64,000 bases of DNA from Mesostigma viride (Eukaryota; Streptophyta; Mesostigmatophyceae; Mesostigmatales; Mesostigmataceae): assembly GCA_009746045.1 (NCBI GenBank), contig RPFO01000130.1:62001-126000 (forward strand). The letters run 5' to 3'. The notes below the pieces were generated by a model. The model worked only from the letters and a program-made list of their open reading frames with translations. It was not told the DNA's origin and did not search any database. Shown here piece by piece: positions 51,774-63,838 of this stretch. Numbering within the stretch: position 1 is the stretch's first letter; each line of letters begins with the position of its first letter. The position numbers and the translations under genes are program-made.

Positions 51774-53187
51774 CCCGCGTTAGGGTTCTTAAGGTCGCAT
51801 TCCCGCCTCAAGTTACAACGCCAAAGTTTGGGCGGCTTTGGCGGCAGCTGTAACTTAAGCCTGGGTGCCGTCGTAACTCAACCCGGGTATGGCTCAATCT
51901 GCAGGCGTCAGGTTACTTTTGGCCGCAGACGAGGCCAGTTTTGGCCCAAGTCCGGACTAGGGGACCCCCCGCTTTGCTAACCTGACCTGCTATGGTAACT
52001 AAGTAGGACTTTTGATAAGGACTGTGTGATGACTTTTAGACGGCTGTTATCCACTTGACCAGTCCGTCCAGTGGCAACTGGTCAGTCACGAGAGACACCA
52101 AGGCCGAGCTTGGCAGGGAACATAGCTGGGAGCTGGGGTTGGAGAAGATGCTAGGCGGCAACGGAACTGAACTAGAAAAAGGAAATGGCTGCTGCCAATG
52201 ATGCTATTCGATCCCCCAGGCAAGCATACGAGACTGGTCCACAGTGCCCAGCTTTGCCGCATCCGGAATCTGGTACGAATTCCATTTTTGGGCGGCCTTG
52301 ATTAACTATTTAGTTAATTAATTTACACGTAATCGCGTCACGTGAGCATAAGTCCTCAGGGAAATGAATATGGGATGGGGTGGATGGATGTAGCTTTGTC
52401 TAATTCCAAGTTACAGGGTTGCGGGCACCACGGCCCGAACCGCTACGCATGCCAAACTTAGTCACACGCGGAGGCCCCACCGACTGGGGGGTGGTGGCCT
52501 TCATTACTGTCTGCCATCTACTTAACGCGTCATCTGCCTCCACATTACAGACAAACCAGGGGGTTCCCCGGGCGTGAGCCCGCCCCGTCTAGGGTAGCAC
52601 ATGTCCATGCCTAGCCTATGACGGAAAGTCCACGGAGGGCGCCCTGGCCGGCGCGCGCAGCCTGGGGCATGCCACGTGAGGACACAACGCCCGGGCTGGG
52701 CGGGCTTGGTGCCAGCTAGTCTATCTGATGTGTCTACCTGATCTGTGCGGGCCAGGTGCCCGGCGAGGCCCAGGCGCCTGTGCCTAAGAATGTGGGAAAC
52801 ATATGGTAAATCAGCGTACAAATCCTCATTGCTAATGTGAAAACCGAAGGAAATAGTAAGTGCCGCGCGCAGCATCTTGGTGACGGTGCCGTTGAGTCGT
52901 TTCTCCAGCTCCTGCGTCAGCGTCCACGTCTCGGCACTGTAGGTAAGGATCGTCAGAATGACAGCCTTGAACAGGTCGCGCTTGACTAGCCGGGGCAGGC
53001 CAGGGTTGCTCCACCAGCAACGGTGCGGCAGCCTTGATGCTGCAGCTGAATCGGGCTTGATGAGGGCTGTCGAATGCCGTATAGAAGTCCGTAAGAGGAG
53101 GTGGGGGTGGGCTGGTAGCCTAATTCTACCGTTAAGTTACAACGCCAAGTTTTGGGCGGCAATCGTAACTTAACGCGGGAATGACTG
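51766..53187. mobile_element. Tc1/mariner-like element with TA duplication
   Basis: The termini are CAGCCATTCCCGCGTTA and the complement of CAGTCATTCCCGCGTTA, flanked by TA (51764-51765 and 53188-53189). A TA duplication is the mark of Tc1/mariner elements. Both ends continue with a hairpin-forming word (gttacaacgccaa...gggcggc). No transposase was found. The inside holds a LINE 3' fragment on the - strand (about 52300-53060). The right flank is DIRS 3' sequence (gtaacccattgatgcatac, compare 41749-41770). Confidence 0.65.
52300..53060 (-). pseudogene. LINE reverse transcriptase 3' fragment
   Basis: The - strand reads LTQELEKRLNGTVTKMLRA, then ISNEDLYADLPYVSHILRHR and RLGLAGHLARTDQVDTSDRL. 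The last is the conserved post-RT segment of non-LTR retrotransposons (HI..RRLGLAGHLAR). It matches 58700-59290 at DNA and protein level. The LINE 3' untranslated part follows, with a short ccatccaccccatccc seed. It is truncated at its 5' end and lies inside the TA-flanked element. Confidence 0.75.
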
Positions 53188-53236
53188 TAACCCATTGATG
53201 CATACTGTTGCATACATGTGTGACTAAAAGCGGATG

Positions 53237-53737
53237 TCAGAGGAAAAAAAACGCCGCCACGTGCGATGGGTGGCAGGCGGCGAGAGGCTGAGACAAGAAC
53301 GTCGTGAAGCTCAATAGCCAGGCCCCAGTGCAAAGCCACGTAGTGGGTGACAGAGTTGCTGCCGCGCCAGTGGCCCCGGTGCTGGATATCAGCCATGCTG
53401 CGCTGCCACAAGAAATCATGAGTAGCACCCCCATGCCGCAGCCCACGAATGGTACACACCTTGTGGACCCCCAAAGCCCCAAAGCCTGTGTGGCCTGCTG
53501 CCAAACCCGGCCGGCTGAACTGGGCATGGTTGTACAGTAAGGGAACACCGCTCCCGAGCCGCCTTGCCAGGAAGGCAGTTCTTCAAGATGGCTTTGGACT
53601 ACCGCCGAGTGCACCTCACCCTTGGCCATCTTAGCGGACATCATAAGCAATGCACCCCGCAGAGAGGTGCGTAGCCGGACGTCAGGCTGCAAGCACACAT
53701 GGCCGACCAAAAGGTGGAGCGCGTCTGGATCCCGCAT
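53237..53737 (-). pseudogene. DIRS-4 tyrosine recombinase remnant
   Basis: It reads MRDPDALHLLVGHVCLQPDV and, in a second frame, HKVCTIRGLRHGGATHDFLW, GHWRGSNSVTHYVALH. As in DIRS-3, the catalytic His is Arg and the first Arg is followed by DPD in place of ISE, so both copies come from an already altered source or were duplicated after the change. The nucleophile Tyr is kept. Confidence 0.7.
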
Positions 53738-54169
53738 TTATTGCTTGAAAATACCCATGACCATCATGGCAGTGTGCGGCTGCTGCGCACCAGCACAATG
53801 GTGCTGGCAATCGCGAACGCAGCCTCCCATGGAACGGGGGGGCGGGTGTGGGGGGTGTGGGGGGGGCACAAGGGGGCGCCAAAGTGCATCGCCCAGCCAA
53901 AACACCGCGCGCCAAGGCCCAGTCCTGCGCCTCCCGGGGAAAGTGAAAGTTCACGCCCGTGACATAAGCACATTGACACACAATCGGCGACTGTAACCCA
54001 CAGAGTGCGCCCAGGCGACGTACTCGCAAAAGTATTCCTCAATGGTCAAGGCGCTTGACAGTTGGCCCGGCCCTGCTGGCCTGTTCACCATGCCGAATTA
54101 AACCGGAGTCCCCAATAATAAACCATCAAGGTAGCGGGCTTCACCTTGCCTTCGAATAAGGTCAAGTGG

Positions 54170-54530
54170 CTAGCGCCAACACAGGTCACGGGTTGAGTCG
54201 CGAACCCACCCAGCAATGGAGGCGGTCATGGGAAGCCCTCGTTCAGGACCATGGGCTGGCTGGAGCTCACTTGGCGTCCACACCCACTGGGAGCGGCTAC
54301 CGGTGACCAAGGGAAACGCGAACAACCTGCGGCATTGCTTGTTGAGCCTGTAAGAAGAAGAGCGTTCTTTAGCCAAGCACCTCAGGGCGGCAGGAGAATC
54401 CACTAACCTCACCCCCCTCTTCCCCCATGTCCGGAGGTTCTGGGCAGAGCAATCCACCCCTTTCACAGCGGCCCGCACTTCTTTCTCGTTAATGTGCATG
54501 GTCGGGTCGCGCCAGCGACTCTTCATGCAA
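54170..54530 (-). pseudogene. DIRS-4 RNase H C-terminal part
   Basis: It reads MHINEKEVRAAVKGVDCSAQ (Glu kept), GVRLVDSPAALRCLAKERSS (Asp kept) and WTPSELQPAHGPERGL, where the last catalytic Asp is His. It aligns with 44303-44720 of DIRS-3. The first Asp region is not present, because the frame joins unrelated sequence upstream. Confidence 0.65.
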
Positions 54531-54539
54531 AGCCCACTT

Positions 54540-54715
54540 GCACGTATTAGCCACCTGAGCCTGCAACACTTCACATAGTGGAGCCCCGAGGATGTGTCTA
54601 GCCATGGTGTTGGCATGCTTAGCAGAATGAGCAAACATCTTATGGATATTTGAGGCCACTTGATACATCCAGGAAGGATTTTCATTAACATTATTTACAG
54701 GGGTATTTACAATAC
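54540..54715 (-). other. Short coding-like stretch joined to the DIRS-4 RNase H
   Basis: The - strand is open and reads NVNENPSWMYQVASNIHKMF, then AHSAKHANTMARHILGAPLC and EVLQAQVANTCKWALHEESL. It has protein-like composition with few low-complexity features, no second copy in the window and no recognised family. It lies in frame with the following HINEKE box of RNase H, which may be chance. It may be a filler piece from a rearrangement. Confidence 0.3.
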
Positions 54716-57115
<2,400 letters not shown>

Positions 57116-57460
57116 GTCAACGAGTTTGTAAATTCACAGGTGGTGCCTCGGTTACAGCCGTAGGGCTGCCTGCTCTGTCCTGTCCATAACTGGGATGAAC
57201 TCGACTGCACCCAGCTGGAACCAAAGCATGGCCATCTGCCATATCCCTATGAGCACTTGGAGTAACCTCCACAGTTGCTGGGACGTGCACCCCCTGTGCT
57301 AGCAACAGAAGAGCCCTGCATCACTTCCGCCCAACCACCAGATCTTTGCAGTATTGTACCATCACCGTCGCTCTGACCCAGACAGGACTGTGTCCGTGTC
57401 ACTGCTGAAACAACAGCATATTTCCCTTGGGAAGCACCGGAGTCAACGGTACCGCCTTCA
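57116..57460. other. Unique stretch with weak retroelement character
   Basis: On the - strand one frame reads GGTVDSGASQGKYAVVSAV. The DSGAS word is the active-site form of retroviral-type aspartic proteases, but the rest of a protease is not evident and the neighbouring frame is equally open. No repeat partner lies in the window. I note it without a gene call. Confidence 0.25.
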
Positions 57461-57461
57461 A

Positions 57462-57625
57462 CCCTGGCCAGGCGCTCCTACCCCGTCCCGGCACCTCGAC
57501 ATCTGTGGACCATGCATCAGGGAGCCCCTAATATTCCCGCCACCACTCTGGCGCTTGGATAGATACATAGTAAGATACAAGATTGCTGTTGGCCATGTAG
57601 AAGTGACCCTCGACATGGGCCTCTG
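57462..57625 (-). pseudogene. DIRS reverse transcriptase fragment (copy of DIRS-3 start)
   Basis: It is nearly identical to 45700-45860 (gccaggcgctcctaccccg, aagatacaagattgctgttgg). It covers motif A surroundings (SNLVSYYVSIQAPEWW) only. With 57630-58037 and 59554-60330 it forms a - strand DIRS fragment split by a LINE. Confidence 0.65.
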
Positions 57626-57629
57626 AGAG

Positions 57630-58037
57630 AATGCCCAGGTGCACCCATTCCCTGATTGATTGTAGCTTTCATTACCCTAGAAGCAAACACAAGAAGGGAG
57701 GGAGGGTGGGACTGGGGACAAGAAAAAGAGACCAAATGGCACTTTTAGGGTGGGGGGAGCCGGGCTCGCCTCATCAGCTGTCCGCAACACTAACTGAGTG
57801 GATTCTCAAACTAGAGATGGCCGTACACCGCTGGCCATGTAAATAAAACTCGTGGACCAGGTCCAGCCCAAGGCCCACCGTCCCGTCGTACCACTCACAT
57901 AGCTGCGCTCATTCTCATACATTATAAAGAAATCACATTCAAAGAACGACGATTCCATTCCCACTATTAGTACCAATTCAACATGCAACATTTGATTAAA
58001 ACAGTTATCGGGCCATTGCAGAAACCAGGGGTGAGCC
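57630..58037 (-). repeat. DIRS-3 type 5' flank repeat, second copy
   Basis: It matches 45870-46268 with few differences. Its end carries GGGTGAGCC (58029-58037), the left half of the LINE target duplication. Confidence 0.7.
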
Positions 58038-58040
58038 ATC

Positions 58041-59154
58041 GCTATCCTGGGCATTCGACTCTGTTCTCTGGGACGCTCTTTGGGCCGTTCTCACCCGCGC
58101 TCGCGTCCCCACCCCCCTGATTGCTATCATCCGCACGCTGTATGAGGGGTCAACCACTTTGGTGCGCACTCAACACGGCAATACCCCGCCAGGTCCACTG
58201 CAGACAGGCGTCTGGCAGGGCTGCGTCCGGTCACCGTACCTGTTCATTATTGTAGTGGATTATGTTGTGTGCCAGGCACGTGCCCGCTTTGCTAGCATTG
58301 CTGGCCAAGCCCCTGGCCTCGAGATTTAGAATGAGCCCGGGGAAGGGGGGCCGACTAGCAAGCAGAATTTACTCGCTGAGCTTATTAATGCGGACGACAT
58401 CACTCTCCTTGAGCAGCCAGCGTCTGCCCAACTTTGGTTGGACTGCCTGGCTCTCGAGGCCCGGGCCGTTGGTCTCGAAATCAGCCCCAAGACGGAGGCC
58501 ATGGCCCTCGGCCTGGCCGTGCCCCCCCCTGAGCTTCCCCTCTTATATGACACCCCAGTTGCCTTCCCCGCTTCCGGTCGCTTCAAGCTTCTCGGCAGCG
58601 CTGGCTCCCCGACTGCGAGGACGACATGACAACCCGGATTGGTATGGCCTGGGCACAGCTCCACGAGCGCCGTCGCTGCATGGCGGAGCCACCCCGCCCT
58701 GCCCCGGACTGTCAAACGCGACCTCTTCAAGGTCGTCATCCTGACGATCATGACCTATGGAGCCGAGACGTGGACGCTAACGCAGGAGCTGGAGCAGCAA
58801 CTTGAGGGCGCGGTCACCAAGATGCTATGTAGTGCGCTCAATATTCCATTTAGCATGCACATTCACCATGAGGATTTGTATGCTGATTTACCGTATGCTT
58901 CCCATGTTATTAGGCACAGGCCCCTGGGCCTAGCCGGGCACCTCGCACGCACAGATCAGGTAGACACGATGGATAGCTCAGCAGGCACCAAGCCCGCCCA
59001 ACCTGGGCATTTTGTTCTCACACGGCGTGCCCGGGGCCGAGCGCGGCAGGGCCGCCACCCGTGGACTTTCCAGGATAGACTACAGTTGGCATGGATATGT
59101 GTTACCCACGTCGCACTGGGCTCACGCCGGGGCAGCCCCCTGGCATGTCTCTAG
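58041..59154 (+). pseudogene. LINE reverse transcriptase, C-terminal half
   Basis: The first frame reads AFDSVLWDALWAVLTRARVP (motif A, catalytic Asp), then LQTGVWQGCVRSPYLF (motif B, the QG..SP box) and a TAG near 58328. Further on come ELINADDITLLEQ (motif C, the two Asp) and LEARAVGLEISPKTEAMALG (thumb). After a frameshift near 58630 comes LFKVVILTIMTYGAETWTLT, whose YGAETW box is found in many LINE proteins, then the SHVIRHRPLGLAGHLARTDQ segment. The polymerase would copy element RNA at a nicked target. The stop and frameshift inactivate it. Confidence 0.85.
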
Positions 59155-59315
59155 TCTGGAGGCAGATGGTTCGCAAGGACAGGTGGCAGGTAGTAATGAA
59201 AGAGAATGTCCCCAAGCCAGTGGGGGCTCCGCGTGTGACCAGGTTTGGCATTCACGGAGATTCAGGCCGTGGTGCCCACAACCCTGTAACTAGGTCTTAG
59301 ATAGCTAGATAGCTC

Positions 59316-59486
59316 CATCCATCCCATCCCATCCCATCCCATCCCATCCCATCCCATCCCATCCCATCCCATCCCATCCCATCCCATCCCATCCCATCCC
59401 ATCCCATCCCATCCCATCCCATCCCATCCCATCCCATCCCATCCCATCCCATCCCATCCCATCCCATCCCATCCCATCCCATCCCA
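59316..59486. repeat. Pentanucleotide array ATCCC, about 34 units
   Basis: An almost pure ATCCC array lies within the 3' untranslated region of the LINE. The - strand copy of the same LINE has only a short ccatccaccccatccc here, so the array grew in this copy. All frames are open by periodicity and read as repeats of five residues on the - strand. Confidence 0.95.
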
Positions 59487-59553
59487 CTTGACTGCACTGA
59501 GGACTTACATGCTCACGTAAGGCTGTTACGTGTTAATTTATTAAGGGTGAGCC

Positions 59554-60330
59554 TGCCACGCTGCACCCATTTCATGATTGATTGTACGTCTCGTTACACA
59601 ACCCTCCTTTTCCTGGTGCTTTCACGAAAGCTCCGCCAACCACTTCAGCTCAGTGGCTCCTGAGGCTGCTCTGGCGCAAGGGTCGCGACCGTTACAATCG
59701 CCGGCGGCTGTAGCAAGCCTCCATGCTTCATGACCCTTCGCAGGGCCCCCACAGTAGCCTTGATCCGCCCTCGGCCAGTTAAAAGGGGGGTTGAATGTGC
59801 ACGCAACGACAAGGGAAAAAGCCACATTTAACAATAACCGGCCTCCCTGAATGGCCAGTGTCGCCCTAACGTGACGACAACTTGAAAGACGCCCCCCGAT
59901 GCCTCCTTGTCACAATTACTGTCACCTGGGGGAGTAACTTTTTCATATTTCAGGTTTTAGTTGATGAGCAGGCTCTCATCACACACCCCAGCAGTCGATA
60001 AAGCGCAAGCGCAACTGAGCCGGCCGGACAACTTTGGGCCTGCTGGCCCGGGTCTGTCTGAAAACTGGCCACTTAAGAACGATGCTGGTGAAGCTTTTTG
60101 TACAGAAGGGCTGACAGACTTGTCGTCGATTACAATGCCGGCAATTGCACCCGACCACTCTTCCTTGGCAATCAGCAGTCAGATACTGCAGCCCTGCCGT
60201 GGAGTTCCACATCAAGGCCTTAGGCACTGGAACCTGGCACGGAAAACCTACTAATGGTTTCAGATTTTGGTATAGTGCCACGCTCAGGAAAACGTGTAGT
60301 TTCTCACTCATCGGCCAACAACCCAGGTAA
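59554..60330 (-). repeat. Interspersed repeat R, copy 3
   Basis: It matches 46268-47110 and the inverse of 34330-35325. A - strand frame 60311-59979 (110 codons) contains LKPLVGFPCQVPVPKALM and AGLQYLTADCQGRVV, conserved in part with copy 1. In the - strand direction it lies before 57630-58037 and the RT fragment, so R may be the leader of the DIRS-3 lineage. Confidence 0.55.
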
Positions 60331-60950
60331 GGGGAGAAAACCGAGGAGGGTAGATTTTATTTCTTTTTCACAAGCACTTGGCTGTTGATGCTATGTCAGC
60401 CCCGCGCCATCACTGATCGGCAACAGCTGGCCACACCAAGGCTGACAAGTTTAGGGCAGCTTGAACGGCTTGTCGTGCGCCATACCCCATACATCCGATG
60501 ACAAGGAAACGAGGCCTGGAATCTCGTGCCAATGGCACTTAAGGACGGCGGGGCCCGGGCTCACCTCATGAGCCGTCAGCAACAGTAGGGCTCCGCCGCA
60601 AAACTTTCGGGGGGGGGCTTACGTTCCTTTTTTGCAGAATAGCCCACCCCGCTTGTTTCCCCATCTATAGCACTTTGACAGAGCTCTGCAGCAAATTTCG
60701 CCCGCACCCCTTGTTTCTATGCCAGCACGCGCGCACGTTTGCCCGTCGCAGCTGCCAGCACACACATGTCCACGCCCCCTTAGAAAACAGCCCCCCACTT
60801 GCTTTATTTTTCCGATTCTGACCAAAATATAAAGTGGGGTACTGTTAGATGCACCGTTGAAATCGCCGAACATCACAAATGGATGGGGTTTTGGAACCCC
60901 TCTTAATTAATTTGTCGTGTAGCTCTAGTGACTTAATTGCTGCTTAACCT
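60331..60950. other. Stretch without a recognised gene
   Basis: 60540-60600 weakly resembles 45985-46040 (gggctcacctcatgagccgtc). The rest has no partner. A poly-G run is at 60610. The - strand frame 60619-60876 (85 codons) is unrecognised. Confidence 0.4.
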
Positions 60951-61930
60951 AACAAACTAGAAATGGCCATACACCGCCCGCCATGTAATGCTATAACGCA
61001 TGGAACCAGTGCAGCATTCTACACACTAAACACTTCAGGATTGGTGACCAAAGCTTGGCCGTTATGCGCGTCAGTTTCATGTTTTGTATAACCAACATAG
61101 TTACGATTGCGCCAGAATAGTTTTCATGAGCTTCTGAAAGGACTTGTGTAATTGTTACAAGTATGAGTGTGCTGAGCAAACACTGAACTTGTGGCGTGGG
61201 ACAGCGCACACCTGTGATAGGAATCCGACAGCACATTTCGTGCTTGATTGGTATAAATTGTATACTAGTATGTGAGAAAGGGACCACACGTACTGCGTGT
61301 AGTCTCTTCACCGCCTCCACGGTGGAGCCTACCGTTTTCCCTCTCTTTTTTAGGCAAGGCATTATCGCCATCTATCTTGAGGGCACAAGCTTGGCGGACA
61401 TCCTATCTTGCAGGTAGGTGTGGCTGTATAAACAGAGACTATCGCTGAGAATGCTATCGCGGATCTTGTTATATTTTATTGAATATCATTTTCTGTGGCT
61501 CCTGTGATGAGCCCAGGTGCTTCATTTCAGCGACGTCTATGGCAATGCCCAGTATGTCAAGCAATGATGTACTTTAAGCAAATTGGGTACTGTCATGGGT
61601 TTCTCGGGTGCTGGTTCATCGGTGCTGTGTGTGATTGACATTTCTGTCCTTCACAGGAGCCTTTTCATCAACCAGCTAAGCGGCACCATCCCAGACCAGC
61701 TGGGATCTATGTCCAACATGCGTGATCTGTAAGGCTTTCTTCCATGTGCTTGTTTTGGCTGCTCTTGTCTGAACCCACTGCCCTTTTGTTGTGTAACTTG
61801 CCTTTGCCTGCTGGAGCCCAGGAGCCGGCACCGAAGCTGTCTGATTGGTATGTTGCTAATCATATATTGGTGCACGCATGTGTTGCACCTGAAACTGTCT
61901 TTCTAGTGACTGTGCAACTCCAGTGTTTTG
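60950..61930 (+). repeat. LRR cassette copy 7
   Basis: It is an uninterrupted cassette close to copy 6, from 'ccatacaccgcccgccatg' through the exon-like segment (about 61352-61411, ends CTTGCAG/GTAGGTG) and 'tactgtcatgggtttctcgggtgctgg' to exon 9 and the post-exon intron, ending at 'ctttctagtgactgtgcaac'. The 'tgggcactcaagc' stretch is missing, so only about 70 bp separate 'gctggttcatcggtg' from exon 9. Confidence 0.75.
61657..61728 (+). CDS. Leucine-rich-repeat exon 9
   Basis: The exon is 72 nt between 'tccttcacag' and 'gtaaggc'. The repeat reads SLFINQLSGTIPDQLGSM plus SNMRDL. The ladder Asn and LSGTIP core are intact; one Leu of the last strand is Met. It is the last LRR unit in the window. 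No exon for a membrane segment or kinase follows within the 0.5 kb before the next transposon. Confidence 0.75.
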
Positions 61931-62256
61931 GGTTTTCTATGATCATTTGCCTGTCACTAATGTTTTCGCAGGCGGGGCAGATGGAAATAAAGATTTACAG
62001 AGAGTTTGCACCAAGTTGTTTGGAAAATAATTGGAGATGTTGGTGGATCGTTGATTATCTGGTCATCCGATATTTCAGGCGCCGTCTAGGCGTCCGGCGC
62101 TAGGGGCGTTTAGTTCGTGCATGCATGCATGACATGCGGACCTAATTTTGTACATGCGCCGCTCCAGATTTTGTGGCCACGCGCCGTACCAGAAATTCTG
62201 TACATGCGTCGCCCCAGATTTCGTTGCCAGGAAGTCAAACATTAGTAGCGCCGGAA
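61930..62256. other. Stretch between cassette 7 and the next DIRS element
   Basis: A + strand frame ending at 62103 (YREFAPSCLENNWRCWWIVD) is unrecognised. A short GCATGCATGCATG palindrome is at 62119-62131, and two related words (gtacatgcgccgctccagatttt, gtacatgcgtcgccccagattt) form an imperfect tandem repeat near 62150-62222. Confidence 0.4.
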
Positions 62257-62460
62257 TTGGTGAGCTATGCTCATTTTATCTATGAATAATCTGCTGAGCG
62301 GAGAATGCAACGCCACATAGCACAAAAAGAAATAAGACTTTTCAGAAAAAAAAATTTTGTGCTGGCACCCACAGCCACCCACGTAGGGGTTGGCCGGACA
62401 GGTGGTTGCTATAACAGGTGGGCTTCCATTCTAGGGAAGCAGGTTGTTTCTTTTGCCTGA
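62257..62460 (+). repeat. DIRS-1 family terminal repeat A1 (second element)
   Basis: It is nearly identical to 14426-14640 and starts with the same TTGGTGAGC, which fixes the 5' end of the family independently of the nested copy. Confidence 0.8.
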
Positions 62461-62529
62461 GAACCTCACGTGACCACATCACAAAAAACAAAACGCAAGG
62501 CAACACATCAAGCAATATTATAACCCACC

Positions 62530-63684
62530 ATGATCACCACAGTGACAGCCCCAGAACGCACTTTCGTAGCAAAACTCGAGCAAGCAGCCAAGGCGGGATG
62601 CACCCCAAAGGAGGCCGCCACTGCGGTTCAGAAGATCCTTGGGGCAGGGGTCTGGCTAGAGCGAATCAGGAAGCTCAACAAGGGGCGTGCCGAGAACGTC
62701 ATGGACACACTGGAGGAAAGGGGTTCGTCACTGAGCGATTGGGATATGGAGGAGGACCTGGTCGATGTGCTAGCAGCGCAGCTGGGGGAGGCTATTGCAG
62801 AGCCAATTCCTCCAGCGTCAACAGGTGCGGTGGGAACAGGGGGTGTTCCCCTTTTGCAGGTGGGAGCGGAGGGGCGGGGCATGGTGGAGCGGGCGGTGGG
62901 GAGGAGGATGGCGCCCCTGGGGCAACTGACCGGGACGTGGCGGACCTAGACCGAAACATAGGACCGACACGGGCTATGCAACCCCAACGGGTGGCTTTCC
63001 AACCCGGCCGGGCAACGCCCTCTCTGGAGGAGATATTGGCTACCTGATACTGCAGCGGCCATGTCGAGGCTGCTGGACCAGGGAAAGACTCCAGCAGCTG
63101 CAAGCCCTGCAGGGGCAGCGACTGCTGGCAGGCTGGCGCGCGCGAAGGGGGTGGCGCTGATCGGGAATGCAGCGCCGGTCCTGCTGAGCAACATGCTCGA
63201 GGCAGTGCTGCCCGGGATGCTGGACTCTGCGGAGAGCCTTGGGGGGAAGTCCATGCATGCGTCGATAATGCTGACGATGCAGGGGGGCAGCACAGCCAGC
63301 GAGGAGAGGCGCATGTTGATCCTGCAGATGGCTGGCATCCTGAACACAAGAATAACGGAATTCGGCTGCTGGGCAACGCCACGCTCCGAAGTGATTCTGG
63401 AGCTGCATGGCAGCAGGCGAGTACCTGGCGAAGCTGATCACGGCATGTCAGCTGTGGATGTGGGGTCGGCGGGCTGGAAGGGCACTCCGTCGGCAATGCT
63501 GCCATTCCAGGGGGGTGGGGCAATGCTGGCGTCTCCAGCAGTCCGGGCCGCGATGAGCATGGGGAAGCTTCAGCACAAGCTGGAGCAGGGCCCCGGCAAG
63601 AAGGGGCAGGGCGGCCCCTCCAACAACAACAAGGAGTTAGGGAGCGGTGCCTCCTTCCGCTGCCTCTTCCAGCGCCGCTTCTAG
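62530..63684 (+). pseudogene. DIRS gag-like ORF, two frame changes
   Basis: It starts at ATG 62530 (CCACCATGA context) with MITTVTAPERTFVAKLEQAA, intact where DIRS-1 has an early stop. The frame runs to 62949, but leaves the homologous reading near 62860 (GGVPLLQ in place of GGVPPSAGG). The middle is in the frame ending EEILAT at 63047, and the C-terminal half is in the frame 63061-63684 (LLSNMLEAVLPGMLDSAESL, MLASPAVRAAMSMGKLQHKL, GPGKKGQGGPSNNNKELGSG). It shares the two helical blocks and the Gly/Lys/Asn tail with DIRS-1. Confidence 0.7.
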
Positions 63685-63838
63685 CTCGTGGTGGCAGCAG
63701 GTGCGCTCAGGCCGTTGGCGCGATAGGATGCGTTGGGCTTTTAATGCTTGCACACTAACCTGCTAAGCGGTTAGGGCTTTAAACTGGATGGGGGGAGGGG
63801 GGGGGGGCGAGACCCGCCTGCTGTAGACTCAGCCCATA

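Larger units (their letters stand above)
53190..54530 (-). mobile_element. DIRS-type retrotransposon fragment, - strand (DIRS-4 copy)
   Basis: It is a sister of DIRS-3 without that copy's insertions. Reading down the - strand it has the RNase H (54530-54170), linker, recombinase (about 54042-53237) and the 3' end with 'gattgatgcatactgttgcat'. The RT part is missing; instead a foreign-looking stretch adjoins at 54540. Confidence 0.7.
58038..59544 (+). mobile_element. LINE (non-LTR retrotransposon), 5'-truncated, 1.5 kb
   Basis: A 9-bp duplication GGGTGAGCC lies at 58029-58037 and 59545-59553. The undisturbed site is at 46258-46280. The element holds the 3' half of a reverse transcriptase, a 3' untranslated region with a long ATCCC array, and a tail tgttaatttattaa. 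Starting inside the RT palm, it is a typical 5'-truncated insertion. A second truncated copy is on the - strand at 52300-53060. Confidence 0.85.

Noticed and set aside
51339-51980. A 213-codon frame of repeated 29-residue units
   Set aside because: The 29-bp array has no stop in any of the three + frames, so length is a period effect. Nothing protein-like precedes or follows it.
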